NCBI RefSeq assembly: GCF_019175285.1
Contig: NC_056524.1
Coordinates: 145,402,724-145,466,723 of the forward strand
Direction of reading: 5' to 3'
DNA from: Sceloporus undulatus
Taxonomy: Eukaryota > Chordata > Lepidosauria > Squamata > Phrynosomatidae
DNA: 64,000 nucleotides
The notes beneath the pieces were generated by a model. The model was not told the DNA's origin and made no database searches. It was given only the letters and a program-made list of their open reading frames with translations. A program made the position numbers and the translations under genes. Below are positions 11,335 to 22,832 of this stretch, piece by piece (within the stretch, counting starts at the first letter, position 1; every line of letters starts with the position of its first letter).

Positions 11335-11720
11335 GGAGAGATGCTGTATGCCTTCCCTCCCTTCCCTCTGATCATCAGGGTAGTGTCCAAGATGACAATG
11401 GACTGATCGGATGCGATACTCATCACCCCTTGGTGGCCGAGGCAGCCCTGGTTCCTGTCTCTCCTCCATCTCTCCAAGAGAGTCTTCCTGCAGCTCGACT
11501 TCCAGCCAGACCTGCTGTCAATCTAGGACGGCCGGATTCTACACCCGGACATCGAGAACCTGCCGCTGGTGCCGTGGAGACTCCATCCTTAGCCTCACTG
11601 CTGGATTCGGTGAGGACGGTGATTCTGGCTGCCCAGAAACCTTCCACCTGAAGGTCCTATGCTTGTAAATGGAGAAGGTTCAGTCACTTCCTTGCACAGA
11701 AAGACCTCTCTCCTGCCCAG

Positions 11721-12613
11721 GTGACGACTCCAGTGGTGCTGGAGTTTCTCATGGTGCTTCTGGATGCGGGGCTATGCCTCGCGTCCATTAAGTGCTACCT
11801 TTCAGCTATTTGCTCCCATTTCCAATTTGAGGGCAAGCTTTCCTTCTTTAGGGACCCTCTTGTTAAGAGTTTCCTAAAGGGATGTGCTAACCTACACTCT
11901 CTGGTGTTGGTACCAGCGCCGGCTTGGAGCCTGGACGCTGTATTGTCCGCATTGCATTCCAAGCCTTTTGAGCCGATGGCCACAACGGACTTGTGAGACT
12001 ATTGACTTGGAAAACTGCTTGCCTTGTGGCCATCACCTCTGCCCACCGTGTGGGCGAACTGTGTGCCTTGCGGAGGGACCAGCCCTTCCTTAGGATCCAT
12101 AGGGACAAGGTGGTCCTCCGTACCGACATCATCTTCTTGCCTAAGGTGCTGTCTGCCTTCCATATGTGTCAGGACATCGTGCTACTTACCTTGGCGGCCA
12201 ACCCGACTTCGGAGGTTGAGCGTAACCTACACGCTCTGGATGTAAGGAGGGCTCTAGCCTTCTACCTGGACAGAACTGCGGGTTCGAGCCGTTCCGAGAG
12301 ACTTTTTCAGTGTTACTCGGAAACGAAGAAGGGATTGTCTGTGTCGGCGCAGAGGTTTTCGAAATGGGTGGCCGGTACCATCCACCTCTGCTATGAACTC
12401 TTGGGCAAACCTCTCCCGGCCAGGGTTCGGTCCCATACAACGAGGGCGGTAGCGCCATCCTCCGCATTTCTGTCAGGGATTCCCTTGGAGGATGTTTGTA
12501 AAACTGCTGTTTGGTCCCAGCCCCTGACTTTCATAAAACATTACAGGCTGGATACCAGGGCCAAACGGGATGCAGCCTTTGGGAGGGCAGTGTTGGTCTT
12601 AGGGATACATTGA
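11721..12613 (+). pseudogene. DIRS tyrosine recombinase
   Basis: The N-terminal half contains LCLASIKCYLSAI, like the core-binding domain of phage-type integrases. The C-terminal half shows the catalytic set: SAHRVGEL (Arg I), SHTTRAV (HxxR) and FIKHYRL (nucleophilic Tyr). In the living family this enzyme integrates a circular cDNA intermediate without target duplication. Part of the DIRS fossil. Confidence 0.82.
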
Positions 12614-13345
12614 TTGCACTGCTTTCCAATGTTCTGAATTGTTTCAGGTTTTATACAAATGCTATGCGTTGTTTACATGCGTATGTAAATGTCTTGATCA
12701 ATTACTGTTTACAACTACTGTGGTGTCATGAGTCTTGCTCGACTTGATGCTCCTGTCTTGGGTTCAACAGTTCTGTTGTTATGTTTCAACTGCTATTGGC
12801 CATGTTGGCTTATGTCGCACTTTTCATGCTATGTCTCAGGTACAAAAGACTGACACATTCTTTTTGGGTTCAAGGTTTTTTATTGTACAAAATAAATACA
12901 CCTTGTTTGAACCTAATTTGGTCTCTGGACACTCCCTCCGCCATTTACCTAAGCTTGTCAGTCTAACCCATTTGTATGATTCGCAGAGACCACGAAGAAG
13001 AAGGACAGGTTGCTTACCTGTAACAGTATTTCTCGAGTGGTCATCTGCGAAAACATACAAATCCCACCCGTCCTCCCCTCAGTGTCCTGCTCTTTGTGAC
13101 TCATTATCATGTCGCTTACGCAGCGAAAAATTTCAGAACTGGGGAAAGAGCGGGAAGGCAGGGGCCTTATAACGGGTGGGCGGAGTTACCACCAAAAAGT
13201 TACTAAAAGTTGCAAAGTGTGCTTTGCCCAGTGAGTTCAGAAGTTTCCGAACAGCACTGCGCAGGCGCAGTAAAACCCATTTGTATGTATTTGCAGATGA
13301 CCACTCAAGGAAATACCGTTACAGGTAAGCAACCTGTCCTTTTAT

Positions 13346-13605
13346 ATCTCATATCTGGAGGCAATGTTTTCTTGACAGACTGATGATCTTTTAGGAACAT
13401 TAGGTCAGGTTTCCAGGAATAGAGGAGAATGATCTGAAGCATGTGCACATTCAGGTAATAAGACATCCAAATCTAAATGGTACTAAATGTTCATTCCTGC
13501 CCCCAAGTCATCTGCATTTCCTCTTGCATCTTGAGGCAAAGGATCTCCTGGACCCAAAGCAGTAAACCAACCTCCCTGCCTACCCCTTGTTGTGTTCTTA
13601 ACTGT
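13346..13605. other. Unassigned spacer
   Basis: Between the DIRS right end and the retroviral LTR; no recognised feature. Confidence 0.4.
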
Positions 13606-15595
13606 TAGGAAGGATCAAATTAGGGGAATTTAATTAGCTCAAATTTAGCCAAGAGGTGGCCCTAACAATACCACGTGCCAGGATCGGGTCCCTATGTGTA
13701 TACCAGAGATCGCTAGTACACCCCCACGAGAAAGAGATTCTAATACCAATTAGGTGCAATTAATCTAATAACATTTATTTAAGCACAAGTAAAATCACTC
13801 AGCAAAAGGGGACACACACACACAAACACATTCAACGCTATAGCAGGGGAAGGGTGATCTCGGGGAGAGAGGTTGAGAAGGAGAGGCACCACTAGGGAAT
13901 AGTACCTTAGACGTCTTCTCCTGGAAGTCGGATGCAGCTCGGATGGACTGTGGTTCATGGCCGCGGAAGCGAGGGAAAGAAGGCCGCGGAGACTTGGGAG
14001 CAGAGTTCAGATGGGTGCCGGCTAACTAGCAACCCGGTGACAGTGATTTCAGCGGAGCTCAAGCCCAAAGAGGGTCTGAAAACCAGGGGTTTATATAGGG
14101 CTGAACATATCCCGGGACTATGGGACTTGCGAGACAAAGGCGTTGATTGCATGGGCTTTGTTAAGCCGATAGCAGGTAATGTGTTTGCACAATGCATTAA
14201 GTCAGGACACCATTTGGAAGGGCAGCCAACTTAATTGCTGAGCTGTTAAGCTAATCACTGGCCCATTAAGTGAAAAGCCGTCTATTGTCTATTTTGGGCA
14301 GAAGAGGCGAATCTGGTTTGGTGACTCCAAGACTTACTATGGAATTTCCCAATTTTAGCTTTTTCTCTAGGGCTCTGCCTACGTGGTCTCTCCGCTTTTA
14401 GGTTAATGGTGAGTCCTCCATGGGGTCAGTCAGCGGTCATAGCACAGACCGCATGTACCCCAAATTTTATATAAATCCAAACTTGGTAACAGTCCCCCCC
14501 CCCGCGAAATGTCAAGACCTATGCGCATGCGTGGGGCTGGGCAACTTTTGAATTAAATGCCTTTGTCTAAAATTTTGGGGTGTGAATTTGAGTGGGAGCA
14601 TGACTTGCTACAGCAGTGTCTCCTAGTGGTGCTGAGAGGGAGGGGAGGGAAAGAGATTTTCCTGGAACCCATTCACACAAGGGCAACAATATAACAACAA
14701 TAATAATCCATGCGGTCATAATTTCATGAGGGCAACCAATAAAGCAATCAATAAGCCATTGAGTTCAACACACAGAGCAAGCAAAAGGCTATGTATAGCG
14801 ACTGATTTGAGGCCATAGAGCGACTGAATGTCTCTGCGGGTTGTGCTTGCCAATGCGGGCACATTGACTTTGAGATGAAATGTTTGCCAACCGGTGGATA
14901 TGCGGGCAAACGTAACTGAGTCCATATATGCGGGCAGATGCTATATATTTCTCTGATCATAGTCCCGTAAGAAGCAGTTCCATAGGCAGGAACTTGAAAT
15001 GCGGGCAGTTTGATAAATACTTGGAGTCCAACAGCAAGTGGTTTTGCAAAGAGTTTCCAAAAGCGGCAAGGCGATAGTGAATGAAATGGAGGACACCGAT
15101 TGTGTCGTGGAAAGGGGGGGGCTGCTTTATACTGGAGGACATCTATGGAAGACGCAGGCACAAGAATTCCAGTCCTTAGCGGGGGACATCTAGAGTTGGG
15201 GTCAGCCAGGAGCTGTTAGCGACATCAGGGTTGAGGTCATCTGGTCTGGAACGGGTCAAGGACACTGGCTGTGTCTTTTTGCAGCAGGACCTGGTGGACA
15301 TCGGGGCCTCTGCTGGGGCACACCGCAGAGCAGGAAGCGTGAAGCCATCTCGGGGTGCGGGCATGCGTCGGAGGCTTACCTTCCTCATAGATTTCAAACA
15401 GGGGTGAAAGCAAAGAGTCTGGAAAGTGGGGGGGGGCACGAAGGTAAACTTATCCTTTCTTGTCCCCCCGTCCCCCCCGTGTCTCTGGGAGAGACTCGGC
15501 GGTAAGAAGGCACAGAAAGAGCTCTGAGAGCAGTTGCCTTTGTTCAGGAAATAGAAAAGCCATCACCAAAATTCATGCAAAAGACGTACACATCT

Positions 15596-15838
15596 ACAAA
15601 AGGAGCCCTGGTGGCGCAGTGGTTAAATGCCTGTACTGCAGCCATTCACTCAAAACCACAAGGTTGCGAGTTCAAGACCAGCAAAAGGACCCAAGCTCGA
15701 CTCAGGCTTGCATCCTTCCGAGGTCGCTAAAATGAGTACCCAGACTGTTGGGGGCAAATTAGCTTACTTGCTAATTAGCTTACTTGCTGTTCACTGCTAT
15801 GATCTTTGGAATAGCAGTATATAAATAAAACAAATTAA
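15596..15838 (+). mobile_element. tRNA-derived SINE (full-length-like)
   Basis: The head contains an A-box-like GTGGCGCAGTGGTTAAATG and a B-box-like GGTTGCGAGTTCAAGACC with tRNA-like spacing, a middle part, and the tail ATAGCAGTATATAAATAAA followed by A-rich sequence. It is inserted in the retroviral fossil. The same tail occurs inside the L1 at 27165. It is a lizard-type tRNA SINE; the subfamily is not named. Internal pol III promoter boxes look preserved. Confidence 0.8.
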
Positions 15839-15849
15839 AAATTAAATTA

Positions 15850-16717
15850 CTAGGACTCCCGGCCATTGCAATCACTTAAGCTCACTTTCCCAGACAAAAT
15901 AGCTAACATTTTCTTCCTGGCTACATAAGTGTCTGGGGCTTCGTCTGGGAGTTGCAATTCGTTCTGGTACTTGGCTCTCAAAGTTGTCCCAGGCCACAGG
16001 ATTTTTACCATGACTGCAACACATTCCCTTAACCCTAGGGTTGCCAAAGCATAGTTGGAGACTGTTGCCTCAAATGGCCCTGAAAACACTGGATCAATGC
16101 ACAATCTGGCTATCTGCGTGAGATCTTGACCTCTAGCTTTGGGGTATGAAAGGATGACTGTGGACATCCATTGGACTGCTGTCTGGGGGTTCAGCTTCCC
16201 GAGCTGGTCGGCTATGGCTTTGATCTCGACAAGGGTCCAAGAAACAGTTTCTACAACCGTCTTGATAACTGTGCCATCCTCGGTGGTTGCCTTGGTCTCT
16301 ACCATGCTACAGGTCTTTACGGGGTTCGTGGGAATTCCAATAGGGGTTGTAGGGAGGGGGAGTCCAAGCCTCTTGCGGCAGGGAACTTTCCCTCAGAACT
16401 TTTGCCTGTACAGCTATTTCCAATATACCTGGCTGCACAGTGGCCACAATGGCGCTTTTCAAATTTAGCTTACTCTCCAATGCCTGAATTTTTGCCTCAC
16501 ACTTGGTGTGGTTGGCTTGTGCTGCTTCTTCAGTCCTTTGGGACAAAATGAAGTCTGCAGCCTGTTTTGCCTTTCCTAATTTTGCTTTGAGCTCCCAGAT
16601 CCGAATTTTGAGCTCTCCGTTCTCCTTCTCTGCCCTATCGGCTCTCTGTCCAGCCTCATTGGCTGTCCTGTTCAGAAAGGTGTTCTCACTGACCTTTTCT
16701 CTGATCTGGGTGACCAA
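15850..16717 (-). pseudogene. Gag-like region of the 13.6-17.2 kb retrovirus
   Basis: The first part is a Lys/Glu/Ala heptad-rich coiled coil with a Pro/Tyr tail (PPPYNPYW, a PPPY late-domain-like motif). The second part has SWTLVEIKAIADQLGKLNP and a helical capsid-like stretch with VQWM. Position just inside the 5' LTR supports gag. Confidence 0.6.
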
Positions 16718-17254
16718 CTCTCCTATCTGTCCTTTGGACAGATAGTGATTTCAGCGGAGCTCAAGGCTCAGAGAACTCGGTGCTAACCAAAACCCAAGCC
16801 CAAGGAGGGTCTGAAAACCAGGGGTTTATATAGGGCTGAACATATCTCGGGGCTATGGGACTTGCTAGACAAAGGCGTTGATTGCATGGGCTTTGTTAAG
16901 CCGATAGCAGGTAATGTGTTTGCACAATGCATTAGGTCAGGACACCATTCGGAAGGGCAGCCACTTGATTGCTGAGCTGTTAAGCTAATCACTGGCCCAT
17001 TAAGTGAGAAGCCAAGTCTATTGTCTATCTTGGGCAGAAGAGGCGAATCTGGTTTGGTGACTCTAAGACTTCCTATGGAATTTCTCAATTTTAGCTTTTT
17101 CTCTTGGGCTCTGCCTGGGTCAGGTGAGCTGCCTACTGCTTTTAGGTTAATGGTGAGTCCTCCATGGGGTCAGTCAGGGGTCATAGCACAGACCGCTTGT
17201 ACCCAAAATTTTATATAAATCCAAACTTGATAACACAACCAAACTTTACTGATC

Positions 17255-17278
17255 TCATTCATTCATTCATTCATTCAA
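17255..17278. repeat. (ATTC)n microsatellite
   Basis: Five to six ATTC units between the retroviral LTR and CR1. Confidence 0.85.
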
Positions 17279-17307
17279 ATTGCTGTTTTTGTCTTACTAA
17301 AGTTAAA

Positions 17308-19052
17308 TCCATAGAATCATAGAATCAAAGAGCTGGAAGAGACCGCAAGGGCCATCCAGTCCAACCCACTGCCATGCAGGAAATCCAAATCAAAGCATCC
17401 CCGACAGATGGCCATCCAGTCTCCGTTTGAAGACCTCCAAGGAGGGAGACTCCACTACACTCCGAGGAAGTGTGTTCCACTGTCGAACAGCCCTTACTGT
17501 CAGGAAGTTCCTCCTAATGTTGAGGTGGAATCTCTTTTCCAGTAGCTTGCATCCATTGCTCCGGGTCCTAGTCTCTGGAGCAGCAGAAAACAAGCTTGCT
17601 CCCTCCTCAATATGACATCCCTTCAAATATTTAAACAGGGCTATCATATCACCTCTTAACCTTCTTTTCTCCAGGTTGAACATACCCAGCTCTCTAAGCT
17701 GTTTCTCATAGGGCATGGTTTCCAGACCCTTCACCATTTTAGTCACTCTCCTTTGGACACGCTCCAGTTTCTCAATGTCCTTTTTGAATTGTGGCACGCA
17801 GAACCGGACACAATATTCCAGGTGAGGCCTGACCAGAGCAGAATATAGACCACAGCACTATTATTTCCCTTGATCTAGACACTATACTTCTATTGATGCA
17901 GCCTAAAATCGCATAGGCCTTGTTAGCTGCCGCATCGCACTGTTGACTCATGTTCAACTTGTGGTCTACTTGGACTCCCAGATCCCTTTCACATGTTGTC
18001 TCCTTAAGCCAGGTGTCCCCCATCCTATATCTGTGCATTACATTTTTTCGCCCTAAGTGCAGTACCTTACATTTCTCCCTGTTGAAGTTCATTTTGTTAG
18101 CTGTGATCCAGCTTACTAGTCTATTCAGGTAATTTTGCATTTTGACCTGTCCTCTGGAGTATTAGCTACACTTCTTAATTTGGTGTCATCTGCAAATTTG
18201 ATAAGTATACCCCAAATTCTGTCATCCAAGTCATTGATAAAGATGTTGAACAGCACTGGGCCCGGGACAGAACCCTGTGGGACCCCACTGGTCACTTCTC
18301 CCCAGGATGAAAAGGAGCCATTATTTAGCACCCTTTGGGTTCAGCTGGTCAACCAGTTACAAATCCATGTAACAGTTACTTTGTCTAGCCCACATTTCAC
18401 TAGCTTGTTTGCAAGAATGTCACGGGGAACTTTGTCAAAGGCCTTACTGAAATCAAGATATATTATATCCACAGCATTCCCTTCATCTATCAAGCTGGTA
18501 ATTTTATCAAAGAAAGAGATTAGGTTTGTCTGACATGACTTGTTTCTCTGAAACCCACGCTGACTTTTTGTGATTATGGCATTGCCATCTAGATGTTCAC
18601 ATACTCTCTTTTTAATGATCTGCTCCAGAATCTTTCCTGGTATTGATGTCAGACTACCTGGATGATAATTGTTTGGATCCTCTTTTTTCCCTTTTTGAAG
18701 ATGGGGACAACGTTTGCCCTCTTCCAGTCTGCTGGCACTTCTCCTGTTCTCCAGGAATTTTCAAAGATTATTGCCAATGGCTCCGATATTACATTTGCCA
18801 GTTTTTTTAATACCCTTGGATGTAGTTCTTCTGGTCCTGGAGACTTAAATTCATTTAGGTTAAACAGGTATTCCTGTACTATCTCTTTACCTATTTTGTG
18901 CTGAAATTCCCCTATTCTGTCCTCTGCTCCATTATCCTCAGGTTGAGCACCCTTTGCCTTTTCTGAGAAGACTGAGGCAAAGAAAGTGTTGAGTAATTCT
19001 TCCTTTTCTCTGTCTTCTGTTAGCATTTTGCCATCAGAAGACAGAGAAAAGG
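17308..19052 (-). mobile_element. CR1 LINE, 5'-truncated, minus strand
   Basis: The 3' end (plus reading atagaatcatagaatcaaag, the CR1 tail octamer) is at 17308. Upstream on the minus strand come the ORF2 C-terminal region (17797-17390: [19 protein letters not shown], then [17 protein letters not shown]), the RT with FADDTKL and [14 protein letters not shown] (18331-17800), and the RT N-terminal part (19026-18649: ELHPRVLKKLANVISEPLAIIFENSW broken over two blocks). Frames are interrupted by small indels, so it is dead. The 5' truncation point carries an 18-nt snap-back (19002-19052). Confidence 0.9.
19002..19052. repeat. 18-nt exact inverted repeat at the CR1 5' end
   Basis: ccttttctctgtcttctg at 19002-19019 is followed, after 15 nt, by its exact reverse complement at 19035-19052. 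The first arm belongs to CR1 ORF2; the second marks the loss of CR1 similarity. Confidence 0.85.
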
Positions 19053-19123
19053 CAGAATCAACCAGTCTGGAATCCCATTGTCAATTCCTAGGAACAGACA
19101 TCCAGTCTTTGTTACCTGACAAG

Positions 19124-19570
19124 TGTCAGAATCCACCTTCAGTCAGTCATTCAAGGTGCATTCTGCCATGAGGTTTGGAGAGAGAGAGAGAGAGAGGGAG
19201 ATAGGAATGGGCCGGATGGTCACGTATTGCAGATAGGCAGTTTTATGAGGGGTTGTTGGGTAACTGATACCAAAGATGCATACAGTCTTAGATCTCTCCT
19301 TGGTAGAGGAACTAGGAACCAAATGGTCAACACTCCCCCTCCTTTCCCCCTTAAGAACAAAGAGAGAACTTCTACATCAAAGGCTGAGCCAAAGGGAAAC
19401 CAACTCAAAGGGAGGGGTCTGGGGAATTGTAAAGTGTTGTCTCTATTTGGAGTTCCTCATATTCAGCAAAGACGTGGCCAGGAATGCTTCTACTTTATCT
19501 TTATAATAAACTTTCTGGTTTACCTGAAGTTTGTTGTGGATTTTTGGTCAGAGCAATCCCAAGTCTCACA
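19124..19570 (+). mobile_element. Solo LTR, family shared with 41029
   Basis: Starts TGTCAGAATCCACC and ends AGTCTCACA, with an AATAAA signal (about 19504) followed by a T/G-rich stretch. The 5-bp target duplication acaag flanks it exactly (19119-19123 and 19571-19575). Contains a (GA)n run near 19175-19196. No internal retroviral sequence, so a recombined solo LTR. Confidence 0.88.
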
Positions 19571-19631
19571 ACAAGATAGTGCACCACTTAGGGCTAAATG
19601 TTAGCTGGTAAGTATGGATATCAGAAACTTA

Positions 19632-20085
19632 GGGGCAGTACAGACCACCCCAAAGGGGTGGCCTGCAGCTGCTCCTTTTCACGCTGGATTGGGGCCAGGG
19701 CAATCTCACTGGGAATCCCGCGGCCCCAATCCAGCGTTTTTCCAGGTGAAAGAGAAGCAGCAAAATGCCGCTTCTCTTTGGTCTGGAAAAGGGGTGCCCT
19801 TGTGCCTTAGGCACCCACTGCACCCTCACGCTAAAGAGGAGAAAGGGGTGGCCCTTTTCTCCTCGGGATCATTCCCGCAGCCATGCAGTTTCCATGGGAA
19901 CGATCCATTCTAAAAAAGTGCTCCGTTTCGGAGCTCTTTGCAGTGATGCCACCAGGCTGCCGTAAGCTGCCTGGGGCTGCGCAGAGACGTCATGCACATG
20001 CCGTGTTGTTTGGACATGGTACACACATGAAATGCCACGTGCTCTGCAACTCTAATTTCGGCTTTTGGCCTGTCTGTACCGGGCC
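19632..20085. mobile_element. GTACAGAC-end foldback element, copy 1
   Basis: Left end ggggcagtacagacc and right end (reverse complement) ggcccggtacagacagg are inverted copies. GC-rich, 454 bp, with internal hairpins (for example GATTGGGGCC near 19688 mirrored near 19727). Non-coding despite several long shadow ORFs. No clear target duplication. Confidence 0.65.
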
Positions 20086-20759
20086 TTTGTGTCTGAGCAC
20101 TCAAAGTACGCATACAGTCATCCCAGGCAGTGCTCCGTGAATGAAACTGTGCTGCCCACAGACCTCCCAGTCTGAGCCACTCCAGCTTTCCATAGTCTAC
20201 TCATCAGACTACTAAACAACTCTGCTATCCATTTTCCATATTTTTTATTATGGTTAGTTCTGAATGCTGTGCCTGTGTGGGTTGCTATTATGTGTGCCAT
20301 TGCACTCTGTATTTTTCTAAATAAAACTCTCTTATTCACCCCAAACCTGGAGTTCTCCTCAGTTATTACTTGTATAAACAGGTGCAAATGGTCCTAAATG
20401 TTGTCCAGCCTCTTGGAAAAACTAATCTCTCCATCATTTAAAATAACACTGACATAGTTGGTAGAGACCCCCCCACACACACAGTTTCCCACTTTTATTT
20501 GGGTAACACCAGTACTTCTACACCACCGACCAGTTCAACTCTTGGTTTGGGTCAAATCCAGAATAAGTGCTCCTCATATTGTTACCTCCTCCTTCTGTAA
20601 AATGAAATTGTCTGCAAGGTTAGTGAGAAATTTGTTGCACTTTACTTTCTTTGCTGACTTTGGTTTACAACAAATAAGTTGAGGTTAAATTCCCGATATG
20701 ACTCATTTTTGAAAGTTTGGGAATTTGTTTTAGAAAGGCACCATCCTGCTAGGGAACGT

Positions 20760-20787
20760 AATATATATATATATATATATATATGCT
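20760..20787. repeat. (AT)n microsatellite
   Basis: About 13 uninterrupted AT units. Confidence 0.9.
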
Positions 20788-22164
20788 GCATAATAACCTC
20801 AATTGCACTCTAGGGTGTATGGAAGGCATTTCCATCCTATGTGGAGGTCTCTGGTCCACCGGGGTTGAATTTTTTTGTGCTAAATGTTTCAAAAATATGT
20901 TGTGCCCTGAAATGTTCTAAATTAGCCACTAGGGTAAAAAAGGCCCCCTAGATACCTTTTTTGAAATCCAAAGAATGAGACGCCCCTTTCTACCCTTACT
21001 ATTATTATAAAGTTAGGTTCTTTCTACAAGGTTAAGAATGTCAGTATATCTACGAACAGTTTAATTTAATACTTTTATCATTTATAGAGTAAGTCAGCAG
21101 TGTTGCATTGATTGATCTGTCTGTCTGTCTATCTATCTAGATGTTTGTCTATTTGTCTATCATGGTCAGGTCACACAAACCATGCTGACTGCACCTTTCT
21201 TACTTATTTAAATGGGGGACACTGAAGATCTATAGAAACAAATGGAGGTGGCATAGCTACTCATGAAATAGTATTTATTCCCATATGCGGCAAATGGCCA
21301 TAATACAGCCACAGTGCCATTACTGATACTGAGTATGGGCCTGTAAGTTCAAAGAATAACTACTTTGCTTGATAAGCAAAAAAATATTGTAGTTAACTTA
21401 CAGTACATTTCATTGCTTATAAAATTAATTTGAAAATATTTTAAAATGTCTTTTTAAAATTTGTGAAGTAACTGTTTAAAGGTATTATCATTCCTTTTGG
21501 AGCAATGGATATATATCATCTGTATATATTGTACTATATATAACACTTAGAACACTTATAATGCCCAGGCTTATCTGGATACTATACTCATACTTCTAGT
21601 AACTCTGCAGGTAATATTGCCAAAGCCTTTGACAGAAAACAGTGTGCAGTTTCATCCTGCTCTTTGGAGATTGTTTTTTATTGAGCAGCTAAAACCAATC
21701 ACTACATGTATGGTATGCATGTGTGTGGTACCATGTAATCCAGCTATTGACCAGAGTCAATAAGTAGAATCGATATCTTTGTTTTTATTAATTCCTGACT
21801 GTTCATCCCATCCTGAACAACTCCAATCATTAGGTGATGGAAGGAGGACAAGATGCAAGCTTTGAGAGTTCTTTAATATCATGCTCTAGCAGAAGGGACA
21901 GCGGCAGATTTGTTGCCTTCAACCAGCAGGAATCAGCATGATTTATGCACTATTTCTAGTCTCTATTTTCCCAGCCAACAGGAATTGCTACATCACAAAC
22001 TAGTAGTGATTTCAGTCCAATAAGATGAGCTTGTGATTTCCCATTAAAAGTGTAAATCTCACTTTTTATTCTTTTCATCCCTGAAGGGGGGGTGGTAGTG
22101 GAAAATGTTATTACTCTTATTGCTTCTCTATGGAGAGTGCAATATTTCAGCTTGGTTGCCCCTC

Positions 22165-22660
22165 ACAGAGCAGCACAAATTTGTGAAGAATGAGGGCTAT
22201 AAAATACTTTCCCTCCTTAACTCTTTTTGCAATTAGTGGCATGAACCATAAAACTCCATTCAAAGTATATAACAAGGAAAGATGCTCTATGTTTACAATA
22301 GAATTCACTCCCCTCCTCCCCTCCTGCAGCCCAATGGAGTAATTCAAATTGCCTTGACTGAGACTAACACAATTAAAATGGGGGATATCAAGTTATCTAT
22401 ACTGTAGCTGTGTATGCTTATGCTAAGTGTCAAGTGCATGTGAAACAACATGCATACATATACTTTTATGATTTGACACTATAGTGGATCTTTGAGTAGT
22501 GACTGGAGAGCACTATAAAATACACTTTTCCTTCCACACTGCCTAACAAGGGAGGACAACCTGTGTTTATTTTTAGAATTGAATGCCTCCCTCTTCCACC
22601 TCCCTTCCTGCAGTAATTCATACTGCGTTGACGGAGATTCACACAATTAAAATGAATGAT
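22165..22660. repeat. Diverged local duplication
   Basis: Copy 1 (22190-22385) and copy 2 (22505-22660) share in the same order ctataaaatac, aacaaggaaaga/aacaagggagga, the block around tgtttacaatagaatt/tgtttatttttagaatt, a C/T-rich run, and cacaattaaaatg. Either an old tandem duplication or two copies of an unnamed repeat. Confidence 0.6.
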
Positions 22661-22832
22661 TGAGGTACTGTTACATTTATTACTTAAGCAAAACAACTGT
22701 CCTGATTATCAAATTTCTCATTGAAGTGCCCACCCTGTTATTTCTTTGCAAATGAAATATCTGCAAATTCTCACACCTCCATCAAACAGGTGTCAAACTT
22801 CAGAGCTCCTAAATACTTGAGCCAAGCATCAA

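Larger units (their letters stand above)
8692..13345 (+). mobile_element. DIRS-type tyrosine-recombinase retroelement
   Basis: A 4.65 kb fossil on the plus strand with the full DIRS part list in order: Gag-like ORF (8922-9497), RT plus RNase H (9970-11334) and tyrosine recombinase (11721-12613). The left end near 8694-8740 (aactccgccc, then a GGGGCAGG-type block) reappears inverted at about 13120-13186. A second, nearly perfect inverted pair lies at about 13005-13075 and 13270-13345 (gttacaggtaagcaacctgt core). Inverted, split termini are the hallmark of DIRS elements, which lack integrase and make no target duplication. Base composition is more GC-rich than the flanks. It is broken in a few places but fairly well preserved, so it looks moderately young. 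Confidence 0.88.
13606..17235 (-). mobile_element. Endogenous retrovirus with two LTR copies, gag- and env-like remnants
   Basis: A minus-strand fossil. Two direct LTR copies: the 3' LTR at about 13606-14491 and a partial 5' LTR at 16741-17235. Both start (minus strand) with TGTTA(C/T)CAAGTTTGG and share about 450 bp that by eye is about 95% identical, suggesting a middle-aged insertion. A TATATAA-like box (near 17210) and AATAAA (near 13774) fit U3 and R. A G-run on the minus strand (14494-14503) abuts the 3' LTR as a polypurine tract. Parts between: a coiled-coil gag segment (16717-16307), a capsid-like segment (16305-15850) and an env-like end with a hydrophobic anchor (about 15160-14640). 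No pol was recognised. A SINE sits in the gag/env interval. Several breaks; the outer left boundary is uncertain. Confidence 0.75.
20086..22832. other. Mostly single-copy intergenic sequence
   Basis: No gene was recognised. It holds an (AT)n run at about 20760-20787, TCTG/TCTA repeats at about 21115-21165, and a diverged local duplication (22165-22385 versus 22505-22660). Confidence 0.5.

Noticed and set aside
15596-15680. tRNA gene
   Set aside because: A- and B-box-like sequences are present, but the segment lacks a full cloverleaf and is followed by a SINE body and tail.
19227-20140. Several 60-125-aa ORFs as small genes
   Set aside because: They overlap a solo LTR and a GC-rich foldback element and have no recognisable similarity.
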